Source: Rhodococcus rhodnii
GTDB taxonomy: Bacteria; Actinomycetota; Actinomycetes; Mycobacteriales; Pseudonocardiaceae
Direction: 5' to 3'
NCBI GenBank assembly: GCA_000720375.1
Contig: JOAA01000033.1
Coordinates: 33,166 to 97,165, forward strand
DNA: 64,000 bases
The position numbers and the translations under genes are program-made. The notes beneath the pieces were generated by a model. It searched no databases. It saw only the letters and a list, made by a program, of their open reading frames with translations, and had not been told where the DNA came from. Shown here piece after piece: positions 1-9,362 of this stretch; within the stretch, counting starts at the first letter, position 1, and every line of letters starts with the position of its first letter.

Positions 1-2
1 AA

Positions 3-1838
3 GCGACCGCGTCGCAGGACGAACGCATCGCGGCGCAGATGGACATCCAGATCCACAACTTCGACGGCGGCGGCACGCTCTTCGGCATGGCCAACCAGCT
101 TTTCACCGACGGCGCGCCGGATGTCATGGCCTTCTCCGTGCTCGGCTGGAACTACCAGGAGTTCGCCGCACTGGCCGAGACTTTCAAGCAGATCAACCCG
201 GACGGCTGGGCGATCTTCGGCGGCAACCACGTCTCGCAACAGGCCACCCGCGTGTTCGGCGCACATCCGTACGTCGACGTCGTGGTCAACGGCGAGGGCG
301 AATTCGTCTTCCGCGACCTGTTGCGTGCGCGGCTGGACGAGGTGTCGCCGCGTTCCCTGCACGACGTCGAAGGGATCTCGTTCGTCGACGAGAGCGGTCA
401 AGTGGTGACCACAAAGGACCGTCCGCGGATCGAGAACCTCGACGAGATCGCCTCGCCGTTCCTCACCGGCGCCATCCCGTTGACCGACAAGGACGGCGAA
501 TTCCCGTACGACGTCGCACTGATGGAGACCAACCGCGGCTGTCCGTACAAGTGCTCGTTCTGTTACTGGGGTGGCGCCGTCGGCCAGCGTGTCCGCGCGT
601 TCTCCCGTGAGCGGTTACGCGAGGAGATCGAGCTCTTCGCCAAGCACAAGGTGCACACCTTGGTGTTGTGCGACGCGAACTTCGGGATGATGCCGATCGA
701 CCTCGAATTCGTCGAGGACGTCATCGCGATGAAGGAGAAGTACGGCTATCCCAAGACGATCGAGACGTCGTGGGCGAAGAACAAGTCCGCGGTGTTCTAC
801 AAGATCGTCAAACTGATGAAGGAAGCGGGCCTGCACAGCTCGTTCACGCTCGCGCTGCAGTCGTTGGACGACAACACGCTCGACCTGATGAGCCGGCGCA
901 ACATGAAGGTCAACGACTGGGAGAGCCTGGCGGAATGGCTGGGCAAGGAAGGCCTCGACTGCTATGCCGAGCTGATCTGGGGCGCGCCGGGCGAGACCAT
1001 CGAGACGTTCATGAAGGGCTACGACCGGCTGGCCGCGCACGTCTCCCGGGTCGCGGTGTACCCGATGTTGATCCTGCCGAACACCACGTACCACACCGAC
1101 CGGGACAGGTTCGGTCTGGTGACTGTGCGCGGCAACACCGACGACTTCGAGTACCTGCTGTCCCACGACACGATGTCCACTCGGGACAACCGGTACATGC
1201 ACCGGTTCATCTTCGTGTCCCGGCTGGTCGCCGAGAACCCGGTCTTCCGCAACATCTGGCACCCGTTGCGGACCTTGGCCGGGATCACGCAGTCCCAGCT
1301 GATCCGGTCCTTGATGGACTGGTTCGAGAACGACACACACCCGGGCGTGGAGCCGTTCCGCAACGGCATGATCAACTCGTTCACCGACTCGGACGTGCTC
1401 GCCCCGGTTCTCACCCGCATCTATGGCAATGACGAAGCCAAGGACATGTTGCGGCGGTGGTGGAACGAGTCGGTGATGCCGCTCGTGCCCAAGGATCTAC
1501 GGTCGCTTTTGGACAGTGTGTTCGAATACGACCTGCTGACGTTGCCCGCGTACACCTTGCCAGGCAACGACCCGTCAGTCCGGTACGCCAACGAGGAACT
1601 GCCACAGGTGGAGATCGACGGCGACAAGTACCACGTGTGGCGGGACGTCTGGAAGGGCTACGACGTCCCGGCGCTCACCCTGGCGTTGCGGCGGGAAGAG
1701 CCGTACGAACACCTGCTCACCGAAACCGTGAGTTCCATTTACTACAAGGTCGGTGCCGACCGCTTCCTGCCGTCGACCAACCACGAGGAAATCATCTACT
1801 ACATGGGCCGGCTCGAACGGCAGCTCGTGCGATCGTGA
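3..1838 (+). CDS. Cobalamin-binding radical SAM protein, 5' end outside window
   Basis: Seen: the reading frame is open from base 3, so the ATG at base 39 is probably internal and the true start lies before the window. Counting from that ATG, residues 1-100 look like a Rossmann-type B12-binding domain (GGNHVSQQ, VVNGEGE) without the DxHxxG histidine. The radical SAM cluster motif CPYKCSFC lies at C168/C172/C175. A long C-terminal extension follows and carries no motif I recognise. Family knowledge: such proteins are often class B radical SAM methylases that methylate unactivated carbons. Context: it is 29 bp ahead of a prenyl synthase and MEP genes, so the substrate may be an isoprenoid; this is inference. 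HpnH is excluded because HpnH lacks a B12 domain. Codon 615-617 is the rare leucine codon TTA. Confidence 0.85.
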   Translation, partial: ATASQDERIAAQMDIQIHNFDGGGTLFGMANQLFTDGAPDVMAFSVLGWNYQEFAALAETFKQINPDGWAIFGGNHVSQQATRVFGAHPYVDVVVNGEGEFVFRDLLRARLDEVSPRSLHDVEGISFVDESGQVVTTKDRPRIENLDEIASPFLTGAIPLTDKDGEFPYDVALMETNRGCPYKCSFCYWGGAVGQRVRAFSRERLREEIELFAKHKVHTLVLCDANFGMMPIDLEFVEDVIAMKEKYGYPKTIETSWAKNKSAVFYKIVKLMKEAGLHSSFTLALQSLDDNTLDLMSRRNMKVNDWESLAEWLGKEGLDCYAELIWGAPGETIETFMKGYDRLAAHVSRVAVYPMLILPNTTYHTDRDRFGLVTVRGNTDDFEYLLSHDTMSTRDNRYMHRFIFVSRLVAENPVFRNIWHPLRTLAGITQSQLIRSLMDWFENDTHPGVEPFRNGMINSFTDSDVLAPVLTRIYGNDEAKDMLRRWWNESVMPLVPKDLRSLLDSVFEYDLLTLPAYTLPGNDPSVRYANEELPQVEIDGDKYHVWRDVWKGYDVPALTLALRREEPYEHLLTETVSSIYYKVGADRFLPSTNHEEIIYYMGRLERQLVRS

Positions 1839-1867
1839 CGCTTCTCTTGTGCACTGTAGGAGGAACC

Positions 1868-2923
1868 ATGCCTGGTCATGTGACGATAGACGCGGTCGCG
1901 GGTGGCACAGGACCACGCGACCAATTGTCGGTCCCCACCGGGTCCATGCAGTCCGCGGTGCTTGTCGGCAAGGTCGGTGAACGGCTCGCGGAGCGCTGGC
2001 AAGCGGAGTCGAGCCTGCTGGGTTCCATGTGCGCGCACGCCTTAGTGCCGTCAGGGAAGCTCTTCCGGCCGATCCTGTTGCTCGAATCCGCGATGGCCGT
2101 CGGTGGTGACGCCGACGTCGTGCTGCCCGCCGCGATCGGTGCGGAGTGCGGGCACGTGGCGAGCCTTGTCCACGACGACATCATCGACAACGACGACCTG
2201 CGTCGCGGAAAGCCCTCTGTCCAGTACAAGTTCGGCCCGGACAACGCCATCGTCGCCGGCGACGCACTGATCTTCGACCTGTTCGCCGCGCTGGCCGAGT
2301 GCCGGACCACGGGCGCGCAGCCCGACCGGATCGTCGCGGCCCTTGACGTCGTCTCCCGGTGCGGCATCGATCTGTGCCGGGGCCAGAGTCTTGAGGCCGA
2401 GATCCGTGAGCGGATGGACTTCGACCTCGACGCCTACTTGACGATGGTGAAGCTGAAGACCGCCGCGTTGTTCAAGGGTGCGTGCGAGTGCGGCGCGCTG
2501 TTGGCGGGCGGCGAGGAGCACATGGTCCGGGCGCTGGGGGAGTACGCCGAGAACCTCGGATGTGCCTTCCAGATCCACGACGACGTGATGTCGTACACAG
2601 TGGACACCGGCGCGATGGGCAAGCCGGACACCAGCGACATCCGCAACGGCAGGCTGACCTTGCCGGTGATCCTGGCGTACTGGGAGTCGGACCCGGACGG
2701 CCGCCAGGCCATTACGGAAGTCCTTGTCGACGACGGTGATCCGATCACGCGGCGGGACACCTTGATGGAGATCCTGGAGCGAACAGGCGCGATCACAGCC
2801 GCTGCCGGGCGGGCGGTGCAGTATTCCCGGGACGCCATCGACGCGTTGCGGGCACTTCCGCCGTCGTCGAGTGTGGACAGGTTGCGCGGCTTCGCCCAAG
2901 CGGCCATCGACCGGGACCGGTGA
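1868..2923 (+). CDS. Polyprenyl diphosphate synthase (trans-isoprenyl type)
   Basis: A 351-residue protein that condenses IPP with allylic diphosphates. The start is set by a TAGGAGGAAC ribosome site just before ATG 1868; the frame stays open further upstream but without family similarity. The first aspartate-rich motif is DDIID (D103-D107). The second is DDVMS near D238-D239, where the usual last Asp is replaced by Ser. It is followed by the family motif GK-x4-D-x3-G-x2-TLP. Chain length (FPP, GGPP or longer) cannot be decided from sequence alone. The gene sits between the radical SAM gene and ispH-dxs (4 bp gap), consistent with an operon making a terpenoid backbone. Codon 59 is TTA (2042-2044). 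Confidence 0.93.
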   Translation: MPGHVTIDAVAGGTGPRDQLSVPTGSMQSAVLVGKVGERLAERWQAESSLLGSMCAHALVPSGKLFRPILLLESAMAVGGDADVVLPAAIGAECGHVASLVHDDIIDNDDLRRGKPSVQYKFGPDNAIVAGDALIFDLFAALAECRTTGAQPDRIVAALDVVSRCGIDLCRGQSLEAEIRERMDFDLDAYLTMVKLKTAALFKGACECGALLAGGEEHMVRALGEYAENLGCAFQIHDDVMSYTVDTGAMGKPDTSDIRNGRLTLPVILAYWESDPDGRQAITEVLVDDGDPITRRDTLMEILERTGAITAAAGRAVQYSRDAIDALRALPPSSSVDRLRGFAQAAIDRDR

Positions 2924-2927
2924 GGCG

Positions 2928-5648
2928 ATGACAGTCAAGGGGAAGGTCGTCCTGGCCGAGCCGCGTGGCTTCTGCGCCGGCGTGCATCGGGCGATCGCGA
3001 TGACCGAGCGTGCGCTGGAGATGCACGGCCCACCAGTATACGTGCGAAAACAGATCGTGCACAACCATTACGTGGTCGCTTCGCTGGAGCGCAGGGGTGC
3101 TCGGTTCGTCGACGAGATCTCCGAGGTGCCGGAGGGCAGCGTGTGCGTGTTCTCCGCGCACGGCGTCTCGCCCGCTGTGCGGGAAGCCGCCGACCAGGCG
3201 AACCTCGACGTCATCGACGCGACCTGCCCGCTCGTGTCAAAGGTCCACCAGCAGGCCAAACGGGCCACAAGGGACGGTCGGCTGCTGCTGTTGATCGGCC
3301 ACAACAACCATGAGGAGACCGAGGGCACTCGCGGCGAGGTGCCAGAACAGACGATCGTGGTCGAGACGGTCGAGGACGTGGACCGGCTCGGCCTGGCGCC
3401 GCACACGCCCGTGGCATACCTGACGCAGACGACATTGTCGGTTGATGACACGGCTGAGGTCGTCGCCCGGATCCGCGAGCGGTTCCATGACGTGGCCGAG
3501 CCGGCGAGCGACACCATCTGCTACGCCAGCCAGAACCGCCAGAACGGCATCAAATCCCTTGCCCGGCAATGCGAGCTCGTCCTGGTGGTGGGTTCGGAGA
3601 ACTCCAGCAACTCGCAGCGGATGGTGGACGTCGCCAGGCAGGCGGGTGCGCGGAGCTATCTAGTGCCGGATGTGGGTCATCTGCGCGAGGAGTGGCTGCG
3701 CGATGTGCGCACCGTGGGCGTCAGTTCCGGCGCGAGTGCGCCGGAAGTACTGGTAGAGCAGGTCATCGAGCGGCTTGCCGAGTACGGATACGGTGACGTC
3801 GACGTGGACATCACCGCAGTGGAGGATGTCGTTTTCTCGATGCCGCAACGTAACCAGGAGCGGTTGTTGCCGTCGGTGCGGCAGCCCTCGGATCTGCGCC
3901 GGATGACCACGCCCGAGCTGACCAGGCTGGCCGGTGAGATCAGGACGTTGCTCATCGAGCAGGTGTCCCGCACCGGCGGGCACCTTGGCCCGAGCCTCGG
4001 CGTGGTGGAGCTGACCCTGGGCTTGCACCGGGTGTTCGACTCGCCGGCCGACCGGATCCTGTGGGACACCGGCCATCAGGCGTACGTCCACAAGGTACTG
4101 ACCGGCCGCTGGCAGGACTTCGGTGGGCTGCGGACCCGGGACGGATTGTCCGGCTATCCGTCGCAGGAGGAGTCGCCGCACGACTTCATCGAGAACTCGC
4201 ACGCTTCGACCGCGCTTTCCTATGCGTACGGGATGTCCAAAGCCGACTCGTTGCGTGGGGTCACCGGGCGACGGGTGGTCGCCGTGGTCGGAGATGGCTC
4301 GTTGACCGGAGGCATGGCGTGGGAGGCGTTGAACTCCATCGCTGGGGAAGGCCGACCGGTCGTCATCGTCCTGAACGACAACGGCCGATCGTACTCGCCG
4401 ACCATCGGCGGTCTGGCCCGGCATTTGGCGGGCAACGAACCGGACAAGTTCTTCGCCACACTAGGCTTGCAGTACTTCGGCCCCGTGGACGGGCATGACC
4501 TCGACGCAGTGCAGGACGCGTTGCGTTCGGCTGCGGAGATCGACGGCCCGGTGGTCGTGCATGTCCTGACCCGTAAGGGATATGGCTACGAACTCGCCGA
4601 GAACGACCAGGTGGACCGGTTCCACGCGATCAAGCCGATGAATCCGGAGACCGGTGTGCCGGTCAAGGCCGGCGGCCCGTCGTGGACATCGGTGTTCGCC
4701 GACGAGCTCGTCCGGCTCGGCGGCCTGCGCGAGGACATCGTCGCGATCACCGCGGCGATGCAGGATCCGACCGGTCTGAGCCGGTTCGCTGAGCGCTACC
4801 CGGCCCGGGTCGTCGACGTGGGCATCGCCGAGCAGCACGCGGTCACCGCGGCGGCGGGGATGGCCATGGCCGGCATGCGTCCGGTCGTCGCGATCTACTC
4901 CACGTTCCTGAACCGGGCCATCGACCAGGTGCTGCTGGACGTCGCCCTGCACTCCTGCCCGGTGATCTTCGTGCTCGACCGTGCCGGGGTGACCGGTGAT
5001 GACGGCCCGTCCCACAACGGAATGTGGGACATGTCGTTGTTGAACGTCGTACCCAAGATGCGAATCGCGGCACCTCGTGACGCGGCGACGTTGCGCAGTG
5101 CCTTGCGCGGCGCTTTGGACACTGTGGACGGTCCTTCGGCCATTCGCTTCCCGAAGGGGGAGGTCGGTGCCGAGGTGCCTGCCGCGTTCGGGTGCGCGGG
5201 GATCGACGTGCTGCGACCTGATCCCGTCGACGACGTGCTGCTGGTTTCGGTCGGCGCGATGGCGAAGTTGTGCATGGAGGTCGCCGAGTTGCTGCATTCG
5301 GACGGCGTCGGCGTGACTGTGGTGGATCCGCGCTGGATCAAGCCGGTCAACCCGCTCCTGCCTGCCATGGCGCACCGGTTCAAGGTGGTCGCGACCGTCG
5401 AGGACAACGTCCGTGTCGGCGGGTTCGGCGCCATGCTCGGACAGCAGTTGCAGGACGCGTGCGTGACCACTCCGGTGGTGAACTTCGGTATCCCACAACA
5501 GTTCCTGGCACAGGGAAAGCGAGCCGAGGTGCTGGCCGAGTGCGGCCTGACCGCGGACGTGATCGCCACCGAGATCGTCGGCCGGCTGCTGGATCCGGCC
5601 TCGTGGCCCGCCGTTGCGGACGTCGAGACAAGCGGGTTGGTCGGATGA
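2928..5648 (+). CDS. ispH-dxs: IspH-DXS fusion: HMBPP reductase joined to 1-deoxy-xylulose-5-phosphate synthase
   Basis: A single 906-residue reading frame. Residues 1 to about 308 are a complete IspH: cluster cysteines C16 ([11 protein letters not shown]), C100 ([10 protein letters not shown]) and C198 (DTICYAS) match the three ligands of E. coli IspH, and [10 protein letters not shown] carries the active-site His/Glu region. From about residue 313 to the end is a complete DXS of about 594 residues, with the thiamine-diphosphate motif starting GDG at 455-457, followed by the transketolase pyrimidine-binding and C-terminal domains. No stop or frameshift separates the halves; the linker is only a few residues. 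DXS makes the first MEP intermediate and IspH releases IPP/DMAPP, so the ends of one pathway are tied together. The start ATG 2928 lies 4 bp after the prenyl synthase, and the stop overlaps ispG. Confidence 0.93.
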   Translation: MTVKGKVVLAEPRGFCAGVHRAIAMTERALEMHGPPVYVRKQIVHNHYVVASLERRGARFVDEISEVPEGSVCVFSAHGVSPAVREAADQANLDVIDATCPLVSKVHQQAKRATRDGRLLLLIGHNNHEETEGTRGEVPEQTIVVETVEDVDRLGLAPHTPVAYLTQTTLSVDDTAEVVARIRERFHDVAEPASDTICYASQNRQNGIKSLARQCELVLVVGSENSSNSQRMVDVARQAGARSYLVPDVGHLREEWLRDVRTVGVSSGASAPEVLVEQVIERLAEYGYGDVDVDITAVEDVVFSMPQRNQERLLPSVRQPSDLRRMTTPELTRLAGEIRTLLIEQVSRTGGHLGPSLGVVELTLGLHRVFDSPADRILWDTGHQAYVHKVLTGRWQDFGGLRTRDGLSGYPSQEESPHDFIENSHASTALSYAYGMSKADSLRGVTGRRVVAVVGDGSLTGGMAWEALNSIAGEGRPVVIVLNDNGRSYSPTIGGLARHLAGNEPDKFFATLGLQYFGPVDGHDLDAVQDALRSAAEIDGPVVVHVLTRKGYGYELAENDQVDRFHAIKPMNPETGVPVKAGGPSWTSVFADELVRLGGLREDIVAITAAMQDPTGLSRFAERYPARVVDVGIAEQHAVTAAAGMAMAGMRPVVAIYSTFLNRAIDQVLLDVALHSCPVIFVLDRAGVTGDDGPSHNGMWDMSLLNVVPKMRIAAPRDAATLRSALRGALDTVDGPSAIRFPKGEVGAEVPAAFGCAGIDVLRPDPVDDVLLVSVGAMAKLCMEVAELLHSDGVGVTVVDPRWIKPVNPLLPAMAHRFKVVATVEDNVRVGGFGAMLGQQLQDACVTTPVVNFGIPQQFLAQGKRAEVLAECGLTADVIATEIVGRLLDPASWPAVADVETSGLVG

Positions 5649-6799
5649 GCGTGAACTTGGGATTGCCCTCGCTGCCGCCGCCGGTGCTGTCGGAGCGCCG
5701 CAAGACCCGGCAGTTGATGGTCGGTTCGGTGGGTGTCGGCAGCGAGTTCCCGGTGTCGGTGCAGTCGATGACCACGACCGTGACCGCTGATGTCAATGCG
5801 ACTTTGCAGCAGATTGCGGAATTGACTGCGTCCGGTTGTGACATTGTGCGCGTGGCGTGTCCGTCGCAGGATGATGCGGAGGCGTTGCCGGCGATCGCTC
5901 GTAAATCGAAGATTCCGGTGATCGCGGACATCCATTTCCAGCCGAAGTACGTCTTCGCCGCGATCGAGGCCGGATGTGCGGCAGTGCGGGTGAATCCGGG
6001 CAACATCAAGAAGTTCGACGACAAGGTGCGTGAGATCGCGATGGCGGCTCGTGATCACGGCACACCGATCCGGATTGGCGTGAACGCGGGATCCTTGGAT
6101 CCTCGATTGCTGGCCAAGCACGGCAAGGCGACACCGGAGGCGTTGGTGGAGTCGGCGTTGTGGGAGGCGTCGCTGTTCGCCGAGCACGATTTCCACGACA
6201 TCAAGATCTCGGTGAAGCACAACGACCCGGTTGTCATGGTTCGCGCCTATGAGTTGCTCGCCGAATCCTGTGACTACCCGTTGCACCTGGGTGTGACGGA
6301 GGCGGGTCCGGCGTTCCAGGGCACGATCAAGTCCGCGGTGGCGTTCGGTGCGTTGTTGCGGCAGGGGATTGGCGACACGATCCGGGTGTCGTTGTCCGCA
6401 CCTCCGGTCGAGGAGGTCAAGGTCGGCACGCAGATTCTGCAGTCGCTGAATCTGCGGCCGCGTAAGCTGGAGATCGTGTCCTGCCCGTCGTGCGGGCGTG
6501 CGCAGGTGGACGTCTACACCCTCGCGGACCAAGTGACCGCAGGCCTGGAGGGCATGGAGGTGCCGCTGCGGGTCGCCGTGATGGGCTGTGTGGTGAACGG
6601 CCCTGGCGAGGCTCGCGAGGCCGACCTGGGTGTGGCGTCGGGCAACGGCAAGGGGCAGATCTTCGTTCGCGGCGAGGTGATCAAGACGGTCCCGGAGCAC
6701 CAGATCGTCGAGACGCTGATCGAAGAGGCGATGCGGATCGCCGAGGAGATGGGGGAGGCCGGGCAAGAGTCCGGCGCTCCCGTCGTCACAGTGTCCTGA
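5645..6799 (+). CDS. ispG: IspG, 4-hydroxy-3-methylbut-2-enyl diphosphate synthase
   Basis: A 384-residue enzyme of the MEP pathway that converts MEcPP to HMBPP with a [4Fe-4S] cluster. The cluster ligands are visible as C280 and C283 (SCPSCGRAQ) and C315 ([11 protein letters not shown]), with the following Glu in GPGEA as the fourth ligand of the family. The N-terminal TIM-barrel half is full length (VQSMTTT near residue 40). Its product is the substrate of the IspH half of the preceding gene, with which it shares an ATGA overlap, so translation is probably coupled. It is likely a second, cluster-borne copy of a housekeeping gene (inference). The TGA stop abuts the stop of the convergent ferredoxin gene with no spacing. 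Confidence 0.95.
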   Translation: MSVNLGLPSLPPPVLSERRKTRQLMVGSVGVGSEFPVSVQSMTTTVTADVNATLQQIAELTASGCDIVRVACPSQDDAEALPAIARKSKIPVIADIHFQPKYVFAAIEAGCAAVRVNPGNIKKFDDKVREIAMAARDHGTPIRIGVNAGSLDPRLLAKHGKATPEALVESALWEASLFAEHDFHDIKISVKHNDPVVMVRAYELLAESCDYPLHLGVTEAGPAFQGTIKSAVAFGALLRQGIGDTIRVSLSAPPVEEVKVGTQILQSLNLRPRKLEIVSCPSCGRAQVDVYTLADQVTAGLEGMEVPLRVAVMGCVVNGPGEAREADLGVASGNGKGQIFVRGEVIKTVPEHQIVETLIEEAMRIAEEMGEAGQESGAPVVTVS

Positions 6800-6994
6800 T
6801 CATTCGTCTACTTTGATCGCCTCACAAGGACATACCCCCACAGCCCTCCGGACGAGGTCATGGATCTCGGCCGGAGGGCTGTGCTGTAGCAGGATGACCG
6901 TCCCGTCCTTCTCGTCCTGATCGAAGACAGCCGGGGCGGTCATCGTGCAGTTGCCGATGCCACAGCACTTGTCGTGGTCGACAGTGATCCGCAT
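6800..6994 (-). CDS. Small [3Fe-4S]-type ferredoxin, P450 redox partner
   Basis: A 64-residue acidic ferredoxin. The cysteine pattern CCGIGNC near the N-terminus plus a single CP near the C-terminus fits the three-ligand [3Fe-4S] ferredoxins that serve actinomycete P450s. ATG 6994 was chosen over an in-frame GTG at 7003 because it begins the conserved MRITVD N-terminus. It follows the P450 gene by two bases after that stop, and so probably delivers electrons to that P450 from a reductase encoded elsewhere. Part of its coding sequence also forms a long inverted repeat that could terminate the convergent ispG transcript. Confidence 0.88.
   Translation of the reverse strand: MRITVDHDKCCGIGNCTMTAPAVFDQDEKDGTVILLQHSPPAEIHDLVRRAVGVCPCEAIKVDE
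6839..6883. terminator. Inverted repeat inside ferredoxin gene, possible ispG terminator
   Basis: A perfect 13-bp inverted repeat (6839-6851 with 6871-6883, CACAGCCCTCCGG arm) with a 19-nt loop that can pair further through CGAG/CTCG. It begins 40 bp after the ispG stop codon and lies wholly within the ferredoxin reading frame on the other strand. There is no T-run, as is common for actinomycete hairpin terminators. Function is inferred from position. Confidence 0.45.
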
Positions 6995-6996
6995 GG

Positions 6997-8205
6997 TCAC
7001 CACGTCACGGGGACGTCGTCGATGCCCATGACATTGCCCATCGGCCGGAAGCTGAGCTCCTCGAACGGAACAGCGAGCCGCAGCGTGGGGAACCCGCGCA
7101 GCAGCGCGGGAAGGGCGATGCGCAGCTGCATCCGGGCAAGGGAAGCACCGATGCAGTGGTGGATACCGTGCCCGAAAGCCAGGTGCTGCTCAGGGTTGCG
7201 GGTGATGTCGAAGACGTCGGCGTTGGCGTACCTGCTCTCGTCCCGGTTGGCCGAGGGAAGGTGCACGAACACGTAGTCCCCGGCTTTGATCTCGGTCCCG
7301 CTGACTGTGACGTCCTCCGACGCGGTCCGGATCAACGTGGTGAACGAGATGGACACGTACCGCAGCATCTCTTCCACGGCCTGCTCGGTGACTTCAGGCT
7401 GATCCCTGATCACCGCGGCCTGATCCGGGTGCTGCAGCAGCAGAACGACAGCCATCGCCATCATGTTGGCGGTGGCTTCGTGGCCCGCGCTGAGCAAGAG
7501 GTTGCTGATCCCGACGAGCTCCTCATCGGTGAGGTTGTCGGCGTGCTCACGGATGAGCATGCCGAGCATCGCTGACCCGGGATTCGCGCGCTGCTTCGCG
7601 ATGAGCTCGGCCATGTACTTCTGGCCTTCAAGGAAGAGCGCGAGCCCTTCCTCCATGTCGATGTCGCCGTCCACAGCCCCTCGCGCGCGGCGCTGGACGT
7701 CTTCGTGGTCCTCGATCGGAGCCCCGAGCAGCTCGCAGATGACCATCGCGGTGATCGGACGGGCGAAGGCGTCCAGAAGCTCCACAGTGGAACCGGCCTG
7801 CGCCATGGCATCGAGGTGCTGGTTGACGATCGCCTCGACCTTGGGTCGCAACCGTTCCATGCGTTTGACGCCGAACTCACCCGCCACCATCCGCCGAAGA
7901 CGTGTGTGCTCAGGCGGATTCATGGCCGCGAACATCCCAGGCGGAGTCGGCGGCTCCTCGACCGTGCTGTCCTCCTCGGACGCACGCAGCAGCGTGATCG
8001 GGTTGACCGCGGTGGTGAACCGGTTGTCGCCAAGAATCGCCCGCACGTCGGCGTGCCGCGTGATCAACCAGGCCGGGTGCCCGCTGGGCAAGGTGAATCG
8101 GCTGACCGGCTCCTCCGCCCGCAGGTGGCTGATCTCTTTGGCCGGGTTGAACGGGCAGGACGGATCACGCCGGAACGGCAGTGCCACCTCGGGAGCTTCG
8201 GTCAT
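6997..8205 (-). CDS. Cytochrome P450
   Basis: A 402-residue class I bacterial P450 with all canonical motifs: I-helix AGHEATAN (acid-alcohol pair present), EEMLRY (ExxR), and heme loop FGHGIHHCIGASLA with the cysteine ligand. ATG 8205 was chosen because GAGGAAAC precedes it at the right distance, although the frame runs open upstream. The ferredoxin follows directly, giving a P450-ferredoxin pair. It lies between the isoprenoid operon and the exporter, so oxidation of the terpenoid product is plausible but not shown. The upstream region is shared with the divergent ABC exporter and holds an 11-bp direct repeat pair. Confidence 0.93.
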   Translation of the reverse strand: MTEAPEVALPFRRDPSCPFNPAKEISHLRAEEPVSRFTLPSGHPAWLITRHADVRAILGDNRFTTAVNPITLLRASEEDSTVEEPPTPPGMFAAMNPPEHTRLRRMVAGEFGVKRMERLRPKVEAIVNQHLDAMAQAGSTVELLDAFARPITAMVICELLGAPIEDHEDVQRRARGAVDGDIDMEEGLALFLEGQKYMAELIAKQRANPGSAMLGMLIREHADNLTDEELVGISNLLLSAGHEATANMMAMAVVLLLQHPDQAAVIRDQPEVTEQAVEEMLRYVSISFTTLIRTASEDVTVSGTEIKAGDYVFVHLPSANRDESRYANADVFDITRNPEQHLAFGHGIHHCIGASLARMQLRIALPALLRGFPTLRLAVPFEELSFRPMGNVMGIDDVPVTW

Positions 8206-8330
8206 CGTGTTTCCTCTGACTGGGAGGCCGTAATCTTCCGCGAAGTGCTTATCAGACAACAGGAAGTGTTCGCATTCAGCGATACCGCACACCGCTTCGG
8301 CCGCCGAGCCACCCAGGCGGCGAGCCAGCC

Positions 8331-8359
8331 ATGAAACCGCGATGAAACCGCCGCAAACC
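8331..8359. promoter_or_regulatory. Direct repeats with 11-bp period, candidate SARP site
   Basis: ATGAAAC occurs at 8331-8337 and again at 8342-8348, exactly 11 bp apart; the surrounding 11-mers differ in only one base. A weaker AAAC copy continues near 8352-8358. Read on the other strand, the unit is GTTTCAT. Direct heptads spaced by one helical turn are the usual layout of SARP-family operators, and a SARP/AfsR-type regulator is encoded at 10063-13143. The site is in the divergent spacer between the P450 and exporter genes. Confidence 0.5.
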
Positions 8360-8402
8360 ACGCTGCCCGCACCCTCGTGGCACCACTACGAAAGGAGGGG
8401 CG

Positions 8403-9362
8403 ATGAGCGGAGCGGCGATCGTGGCGACTGGGCTGCGGAAGTCGTTCGGTGACAAGGTCGTGCTGGCAGGCGTCGACCTGGACATCGCCGAGGGGTCGAT
8501 TTTCTCGTTGCTCGGGCCGAATGGGGCCGGGAAGACGACGACCGTGCACATCCTGTCCACGTTGATCAGGCCAGACGCCGGGCAGGTCCGGGTGGCGGGA
8601 CATGATCTCGCCACCCAGCCGGACGCTGTCCGGGCCGCGATCGGAGTCACCGGGCAGTTCTCGGCCGTCGACACGATGCTCACCGGTACGGAGAACCTCG
8701 TCCTCATGGCCGGGTTGCATCGGCTTGGCCGGGAGGCGGGCCTGCGGCGTGCCGGGGAGTTGCTTGAGCAGTTCGAGCTGACCGAAGCGGCCGGGAAGAT
8801 GGCGAGTACGCATTCCGGCGGAATGCGGCGACGTCTCGATCTGGCGATGACATTGGTCGGCAGACCACGAGTCATCTTCCTGGACGAGCCGACCACCGGG
8901 TTGGATCCGCGCAGCAGGCGGATGATGTGGCAGCACATCCGTGAACTGGCGGCCGGCGGCGTCACGATCTTCCTCACCACGCAGTACCTGGAAGAGGCGG
9001 ATCAGCTGGCCGATCGGATCGCTGTGCTCGATCATGGCACGTTGGTCGCGCAGGGAACGGCCGACGAGCTCAAACGGCGGGTATCGGGCGGGCACATCCG
9101 GCTGCGGTTCGCCAGCCCGGCAGGCCTCGATTCCGCCGTGCGGCTGCTTGGTGCGATGTCACGGGACGACGAGGCGCTTGCCCTGCAGGTACCCAGCGAC
9201 AGCGGAGTCCGGTCGATCCGCGAAGTGCTGGCTCGGCTCGACGCGGCCGGGATCGAGGTCGAGGAACTGTCCGTGCACACGCCGGACCTCGACGACGTTT
9301 TCCTCGCCTTGACCGGTCGTACGGCGGCAGCCCAAGAGACAGCACAGGAGGCGGTCCGATGA
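8403..9362 (+). CDS. ABC transporter ATPase, DrrA/CcmA-like drug exporter family
   Basis: A 319-residue ATP-binding subunit. Walker A is GPNGAGKTTT, the signature is HSGGMRRRLDLAM, Walker B runs into FLDEPTTGLDP, and the switch His lies in the LTTQYLEEAD region, where Gln replaces the more usual His. The C-terminal 80 residues resemble the DrrA regulatory extension. AAAGGAGGGG precedes ATG 8403. The gene overlaps its permease partner by 4 bp (ATGA). Its place beside terpenoid and P450 genes suggests export of, or self-resistance to, the cluster product. Confidence 0.93.
   Translation: MSGAAIVATGLRKSFGDKVVLAGVDLDIAEGSIFSLLGPNGAGKTTTVHILSTLIRPDAGQVRVAGHDLATQPDAVRAAIGVTGQFSAVDTMLTGTENLVLMAGLHRLGREAGLRRAGELLEQFELTEAAGKMASTHSGGMRRRLDLAMTLVGRPRVIFLDEPTTGLDPRSRRMMWQHIRELAAGGVTIFLTTQYLEEADQLADRIAVLDHGTLVAQGTADELKRRVSGGHIRLRFASPAGLDSAVRLLGAMSRDDEALALQVPSDSGVRSIREVLARLDAAGIEVEELSVHTPDLDDVFLALTGRTAAAQETAQEAVR

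Noticed and set aside
3..1838. Hopanoid HpnH identity for the radical SAM protein
   Set aside because: HpnH has no B12-binding domain and is shorter; no hopanoid cyclase genes are in the window.
4895..6766. Long minus-strand open frame opposite ispH-dxs and ispG
   Set aside because: Arg/His-rich composition typical of antisense high-GC frames, no family similarity, and fully overlaps conserved enzymes.
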